Assembly: GCA_030041195.1 (NCBI GenBank)
Contig: JASHOI010000573.1
Location: forward strand, 1 to 8,417
Direction: 5' to 3'
DNA from: Streptosporangiaceae bacterium
Lineage (GTDB): Bacteria; Actinomycetota; Actinomycetes; Streptosporangiales; Streptosporangiaceae
Length of the DNA stretch: 8,417 nucleotides
The first letter of the stretch is position 1. Each line of letters begins with the position of its first letter. Below are positions 5,174 through 8,417 of this stretch, one piece after another. The position numbers and the translations under genes were made by a program. Under the pieces are notes generated by a model. The model did not search any database and was not told the DNA's origin. It was given only the letters and a program-made list of their open reading frames with translations.

Positions 5174-5857
5174 TCATCGCGAGCCCGCGGCGGTGAGCAC
5201 CGCGAGAACCATCGTGGTCAGGGCCGCGATCCCGTGGCTGGCCGGGATCAGCGCCGCCAGCTGCGCCCGCTGGTGCCGCGCGGCTCTGGACGACGGCTCG
5301 GCACGTACCTGCGCGACCACGTCCTCGACGAGCTGGCTGAGCAACACGTCATCGGTGAGCGCACGCTTGAGCATCTCATCGGTGAGCGCGCCGGCCAGCG
5401 CTCCTTCGTCGGGTTTGGCCAGGGCGTCCTCGCCGACCGGGCGGCCGTCATCCGGATCGCCTGGGCCGGTGCCGGATTCGGCGCGGTGCGCTGGGAACGG
5501 CGTCCACACGGTCACCGTCGAGATGCCGAGCCCGATCACGAGCATCAGCACGCCAACGGCCAGCCAGGCCAGCACGATCCATCGGGTGGCCAGGTAGCTG
5601 ACCCATACCAGCAGCCCGGTGCTGGCCATGCCGAAGTGGCCGAAGACCACCCTCGGGGCCAGCCGGTCGGCGGCGCGCTGCCGCCGCAGGCCGCCGCGCG
5701 CGATCCAGGTGCGCAGCATGTATCCGCCGCTGGCGGCGTCGAACAGCCAGGTGCCGAGCGTGACGAAGGCCAGCGTGCGGCTGGGCGCGGCGGCTGCCGA
5801 ACTGGACTGCGCCTGCAGGAAACCCGCGATCGCGGCTACCTCGGTGGTAACGCTCAT
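5174..5857 (-). CDS. Four-helix membrane protein of unknown function
   Basis: The 227-residue protein starts at ATG 5857, preceded by GGAGAGG, although the frame is open upstream. Hydrophobic segments are at about 26-44, 68-89, 93-118 and 200-223. Residues 119-199 form a polar loop with Gly/Asp/Pro followed by a helical part containing the near-repeat ALTDEML / ALTDDVL. Two histidines sit in or at membrane segments, His74 in FGHFG and His208 in SHGIAAL. I recognise no named family. Similar actinobacterial proteins are annotated as hypothetical, to my recollection. It diverges from the oligopeptidase gene and shares the 5858-5996 promoter region. A minus-strand TACGCT (5883-5878) could be its -10 box. 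Confidence 0.7.
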   Translation of the reverse strand: MSVTTEVAAIAGFLQAQSSSAAAAPSRTLAFVTLGTWLFDAASGGYMLRTWIARGGLRRQRAADRLAPRVVFGHFGMASTGLLVWVSYLATRWIVLAWLAVGVLMLVIGLGISTVTVWTPFPAHRAESGTGPGDPDDGRPVGEDALAKPDEGALAGALTDEMLKRALTDDVLLSQLVEDVVAQVRAEPSSRAARHQRAQLAALIPASHGIAALTTMVLAVLTAAGSR

Positions 5858-5996
5858 AGGCCTCTCCGGGTGATGGCAGCGTATATGCCCGGCCGCGCCG
5901 GAGCCAGACCGTGCGGTCGGCGTAGCGTTCCGGCCCCCGAGTGGGGTGGGACCGGGCGGTGCAACGGTCCGCCGTGCCTTCGTAGACTCCTGAGCC
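5858..5996. promoter_or_regulatory. Divergent promoter region between the membrane-protein gene and the oligopeptidase gene
   Basis: Both genes must be driven from these 139 bases. A candidate minus-strand -10 (TACGCT, 5883-5878) faces the membrane-protein gene, and TAGACT at 5983-5988 faces the oligopeptidase gene. A 12-base palindrome, GACCG-TG-CGGTC, sits at 5907-5918 between them and could be an operator. Confidence 0.5.
5983..5988 (+). promoter_or_regulatory. Oligopeptidase B gene -10 box, leaderless promoter
   Basis: TAGACT ends 8 bases before ATG 5997, which puts transcription start at or beside the A of the start codon. No Shine-Dalgarno is present, as expected for a leaderless mRNA. 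The box is identical to that of ychF. Confidence 0.6.
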
Positions 5997-8102
5997 ATGA
6001 GCACAGAGCCCGAGCCGCCTGCCGCCCGGCGGGTCCCCCAGGAGCGCACCTTCCACGGCGACACGATCGTCGACGAGTACGCGTGGCTGGCCGACAAGCA
6101 GAACCCGGAAACGATCGCCTTCCTCGAGGCCGAGAACGCATACACCGAGGCGATGACCGCCGGCCAGGAGAGCCTTCGCGAGGCCATTTTCGGCGAGATC
6201 AAGGCCCGGACCAAGGAGACCGACCTGTCCGTGCCGAGCCGCAAGGGCGGCTGGTGGTACTACGTGCGGACGGTCGAGGGCCAGCAGTACCCGGTGTTCT
6301 GCCGCCGCGCCGTCCGCCCGGACGACGCCGGTCCGCCCATAAGCGAGGACGGCGCGCCGCTGGACGGCGAGGAGGTGCTGCTGGACGGCAACGAGCTGGC
6401 GGGCGACGGGCAGTTCTTCGCGATCGGTGCCTACTCCGTGAGCCCGGACGGCCGGCTGCTGGCCTATTCCACCGACTTCTCCGGCGGGGAGCGCTTCACG
6501 CTCCGGGTCAAGGACCTGGTCACCGGCCAGACCGCGGCCGACGAGATCCCGGACACGTTCTACGGCGCGGCCTGGTCGCTGCTCGGCTCGGCGCTGTTCT
6601 ACACCACGGTCGACGACGCCTGGCGGCCGTACCGGGTATGGCGGCACATGGTCGGCACCGCAGCGGCCGACGACGTCATCGTCTACGAGGAGAGCGATGA
6701 GAAGTTCCGGGTCGGTATCGGCCTGACCCGCAGCGAGCGCTTCCTGGTCCTGTCCGTGGCGAGCTCGGTGACCAGCGAGGCGTGGCTGCTGGACGCGGCG
6801 CTCCCCGAGGACGAGTTCCGCGTGGTGCTACCGCGGCGGCAGGGCGTGGAGTACCACGTCGATCACCAGATCGCCCCGGACGGCGCCGATCGCCTGCTGA
6901 TCCTGCACAACGAGCACGCCGAGAACTTCGAGCTCGATGTCGCGCCGCTGTCCGACCCGGCGGACCGCACGACGCTGATACCGCACCGGGCCGACACGCG
7001 CCTGCTCGACGTCGACGCGTTCGCCGACTACCTGGCGGTGTCGTTCCGCCGCGACGGGCTGACCGGCGTGCGGATCATCCGCGGTGACCGTACCGAGTAC
7101 GAGGTGCCGTTCCCCGAGCCGATCTACACCGTGTCTCCTGGCAGCAACCCGGAGTACTCCTCGAGCGTGCTGCGTCTGGGCTACGTCTCGCTGGTCACCC
7201 CGGATTCGGTCTACGACTGCGACATGGCCAGCGGCGAGCTCACCCTGCTCAAGCGCCAGCCGGTGCTGCCGCTGCCGGGCGGGCAGGAGTACCGCCCCGA
7301 CGACTACGAGCAGCACCGGGAGTGGGCGACAGCGAGCGACGGCACCCGGATCCCGATCTCGCTGGTGTGCCGGAAGGAGACCCCGCGCGACGGCAGCTCG
7401 CCGTTCTTGCTGTACGGCTACGGCAGCTACGAGATCTCGATGGACCCCAGCTTCTCGATCAGCCGGCTGTCGCTCCTCGACCGTGGCTTCGGGTACGCGA
7501 TCGCGCATATCCGCGGCGGCGGGGAGATGGGCCGCCACTGGTACGAGGACGGCAAGCTGCTGCACAAGAAGAACACCTTCACCGACTTTGTCGCGTGCGC
7601 CGAGCACCTGGCCGACAGCGGCTGGACGGCGCCGTCGCGGCTGATCGCCAGCGGCGGCTCGGCCGGCGGCCTGCTGATGGGCGCGGTCGCGAACATGGCG
7701 CCGCAGGACTTCGGCGGCATCGTCGCGCGGGTCCCGTTCGTGGACCCGCTCACCTCGATCCTCGACCCGTCGCTCCCGCTGACCGTGACCGAGTGGGAGG
7801 AGTGGGGAGACCCGCTGCACGACGCGCAGGTCTACGCGTACATGAAGTCCTACTCGCCGTACGAGAACGTGACCGGGCAGACCTATCCGCCGATCCTGGC
7901 GGTGACCAGCCTGAACGACACCCGCGTGCTCTACCACGAACCCGCCAAGTGGATCGCGCGGCTGCAGGCGGAGGCCAAGGGGGGCCCGTTCCTGCTGCGG
8001 ATCGAGATGGTGGCCGGGCACGGGGGCCGCAGCGGCCGGTACGACAAGTGGCGTGAGGAGGCGCTGGTCCTCGCCTGGATCGTGACCACCGCCGGCGCCT
8101 GA
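5997..8102 (+). CDS. ptrB: Oligopeptidase B, S9A serine peptidase
   Basis: The complete 701-residue protein has the length and plan of the family: a seven-bladed propeller at about 75-430 between N- and C-terminal parts of an alpha/beta hydrolase domain. The catalytic triad is Ser555 in GGSAGG, Asp641 in LNDTRVLYHEP and His675 in GHGGRSGRYDKW. Tyr475 in YGYGSYE fits the oxyanion tyrosine. The EWEEWGDP stretch at 599-606 supplies the glutamates that give oligopeptidase B its preference for Arg/Lys at P1. RTKETDLSVPSRKGGWWYYV near 71-90 is another family signature. There is no signal peptide, so it is cytosolic. It cleaves short peptides after basic residues. It appears to be a single-gene unit with its own leaderless promoter. 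Confidence 0.95.
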   Translation: MSTEPEPPAARRVPQERTFHGDTIVDEYAWLADKQNPETIAFLEAENAYTEAMTAGQESLREAIFGEIKARTKETDLSVPSRKGGWWYYVRTVEGQQYPVFCRRAVRPDDAGPPISEDGAPLDGEEVLLDGNELAGDGQFFAIGAYSVSPDGRLLAYSTDFSGGERFTLRVKDLVTGQTAADEIPDTFYGAAWSLLGSALFYTTVDDAWRPYRVWRHMVGTAAADDVIVYEESDEKFRVGIGLTRSERFLVLSVASSVTSEAWLLDAALPEDEFRVVLPRRQGVEYHVDHQIAPDGADRLLILHNEHAENFELDVAPLSDPADRTTLIPHRADTRLLDVDAFADYLAVSFRRDGLTGVRIIRGDRTEYEVPFPEPIYTVSPGSNPEYSSSVLRLGYVSLVTPDSVYDCDMASGELTLLKRQPVLPLPGGQEYRPDDYEQHREWATASDGTRIPISLVCRKETPRDGSSPFLLYGYGSYEISMDPSFSISRLSLLDRGFGYAIAHIRGGGEMGRHWYEDGKLLHKKNTFTDFVACAEHLADSGWTAPSRLIASGGSAGGLLMGAVANMAPQDFGGIVARVPFVDPLTSILDPSLPLTVTEWEEWGDPLHDAQVYAYMKSYSPYENVTGQTYPPILAVTSLNDTRVLYHEPAKWIARLQAEAKGGPFLLRIEMVAGHGGRSGRYDKWREEALVLAWIVTTAGA

Positions 8103-8220
8103 GCCGCCCTGCTCCCTCACCCCGGTCTTCTCGACCGCCCGGAACGCGACGCGTCCTCGGCTCGTCGAGCAGTCCCGCGCGATCTCGTGTCCGGCGCCCG
8201 GCCGCCGGCCGGCTGCCCAC

Positions 8221-8272
8221 CCGCTCCGCCACTGGGCCGCTGGGCCGCTCCGCCGCTGGGCCGCTCCGCCGC
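8221..8272 (+). repeat. GC-rich 16-bp tandem repeat
   Basis: TGGGCCGCTCCGCCGC occurs exactly twice in tandem, at 8241-8256 and 8257-8272. Before these come a half unit TGGGCCGC (8233-8240) and a partial CCGCTCCGCCAC (8221-8232). It looks like slippage expansion in non-coding DNA; copy number may vary between strains. Confidence 0.75.
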
Positions 8273-8287
8273 TCCCGCGCCCGCCGC

Positions 8288-8310
8288 GTCCAAGATCAAA
8301 GATCTAGGAG
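8288..8310 (+). repeat. Dispersed repeat, copy 3
   Basis: CAAGATC-AAA-GATCTAGGAG at 8291-8310 matches the minus-strand copy at 379-399 apart from the spacer. AGATC-AAA-GATCT (8293-8305) is a perfect 5-bp inverted repeat. It lies downstream of a gene end, as do the copies near ispH. Confidence 0.6.
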
Positions 8311-8360
8311 ACTGGGCGGCAGTATGTGCTCGCAGCGAAATAACCCGTTGCTTTCTGTTG

Positions 8361-8417
8361 TAGCGTCCTGGCGCATGGTATGCACGGCGCGCCAGAGTGA
8401 GCGCTTTGGCCGAATCT
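8361..8417 (+). promoter_or_regulatory. Possible promoter and start of the next gene
   Basis: TAGCGT at 8361-8366 fits TANNNT and ends 8 bases before ATG 8375, the same arrangement as the oligopeptidase gene. The frame from that ATG stays open for 14 codons to the window edge. The region also holds GCAT-GGT-ATGC (8373-8383) and CTGGCGC / GCGCCAG (8368-8374 / 8389-8395), which could be an operator. GTG 8397 is another possible start. The protein is too short to identify. Confidence 0.3.

Larger units (their letters stand above)
8103..8417. other. Intergenic region after the oligopeptidase gene
   Basis: No complete gene is seen in these 315 bases. 8103-8220 is GC-rich, with only a weak stem (CGGTC 8123-8127 with GACCG 8133-8137). 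8221-8272 is a GC-rich tandem repeat. 8288-8310 holds a dispersed repeat copy. 8311-8417 is markedly A/T-richer and may be the promoter of the next gene. Confidence 0.6.

Noticed and set aside
5448..6647. 399-codon minus-strand frame across the promoter of ptrB
   Set aside because: No motif, and it overlaps the certain ptrB coding sequence.
5234..6700. 488-codon plus-strand frame spanning the membrane-protein gene and the start of ptrB
   Set aside because: Arg/Gly-rich, crosses two well-supported genes and a divergent promoter.
6828..8120. 430-codon minus-strand frame opposite ptrB
   Set aside because: Shadow of the catalytic domain of oligopeptidase B; composition bias only.
1..8417. tRNA, rRNA, CRISPR arrays, transposases, riboswitches
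   Set aside because: None recognised by eye on either strand; no integrase or transposase motif in any supported gene.

Overview
The window comes from a very GC-rich bacterium. It shows strong third-position G/C bias, GTG starts, compact gene spacing and TANNNT -10 boxes directly in front of start codons. The gene content (ispH, a DUF6542-type membrane protein, rmuC and ychF side by side) points to an actinomycete; a Streptosporangiales- or Frankia-like lineage is a guess. Most of the window is ordinary chromosome. The notable part is a small toxin-antitoxin insertion at the 3' end of ychF.

Layout. 1-255 (+) is the C-terminal end of ispH (isoprenoid synthesis). 256-511 is a convergent gap with two copies of a short A/T-rich repeat arranged as a nested hairpin. 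The minus strand then carries a two-gene unit, rmuC (2549-1278) followed by a DUF6542-like membrane protein (1291-512), with overlapping or nearly overlapping ends. A 150-bp divergent promoter region separates it from ychF (2700-3788, +), which has a TAGACT -10 box 7 bases before its GTG and is probably leaderless.

3748-4378 is the main interest. The last codons of ychF, 3748-3778, are repeated at 4335-4365 with 30 of 31 bases identical. The second copy continues into codons for the family-typical YchF ending ...EFRFNV-stop, whereas the intact ychF now ends ...EFRHS-stop. A hicA-hicB toxin-antitoxin pair of visibly lower GC lies between the copies. The simplest reading is that a roughly 587-bp hicAB cassette entered the 3' end of ychF, rebuilt the gene with a new tail and displaced the original tail. 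This is the pattern left by site-specific recombinases, but no integrase is present. A gene for an ANT/AadA-like nucleotidyltransferase (4385-5173) begins 6 bases after the displaced ychF stop, so before the insertion it probably lay directly behind ychF in one operon.

Downstream, an unknown membrane protein (5857-5174, -) converges with the nucleotidyltransferase, and their stop codons form one TGATCA. It diverges from a complete oligopeptidase B (5997-8102, +), also with a TAGACT -10 box just before its ATG. The tail 8103-8417 has a GC-rich 16-bp tandem repeat, a third copy of the dispersed repeat, and an A/T-richer stretch that may be the promoter and start of the next gene.
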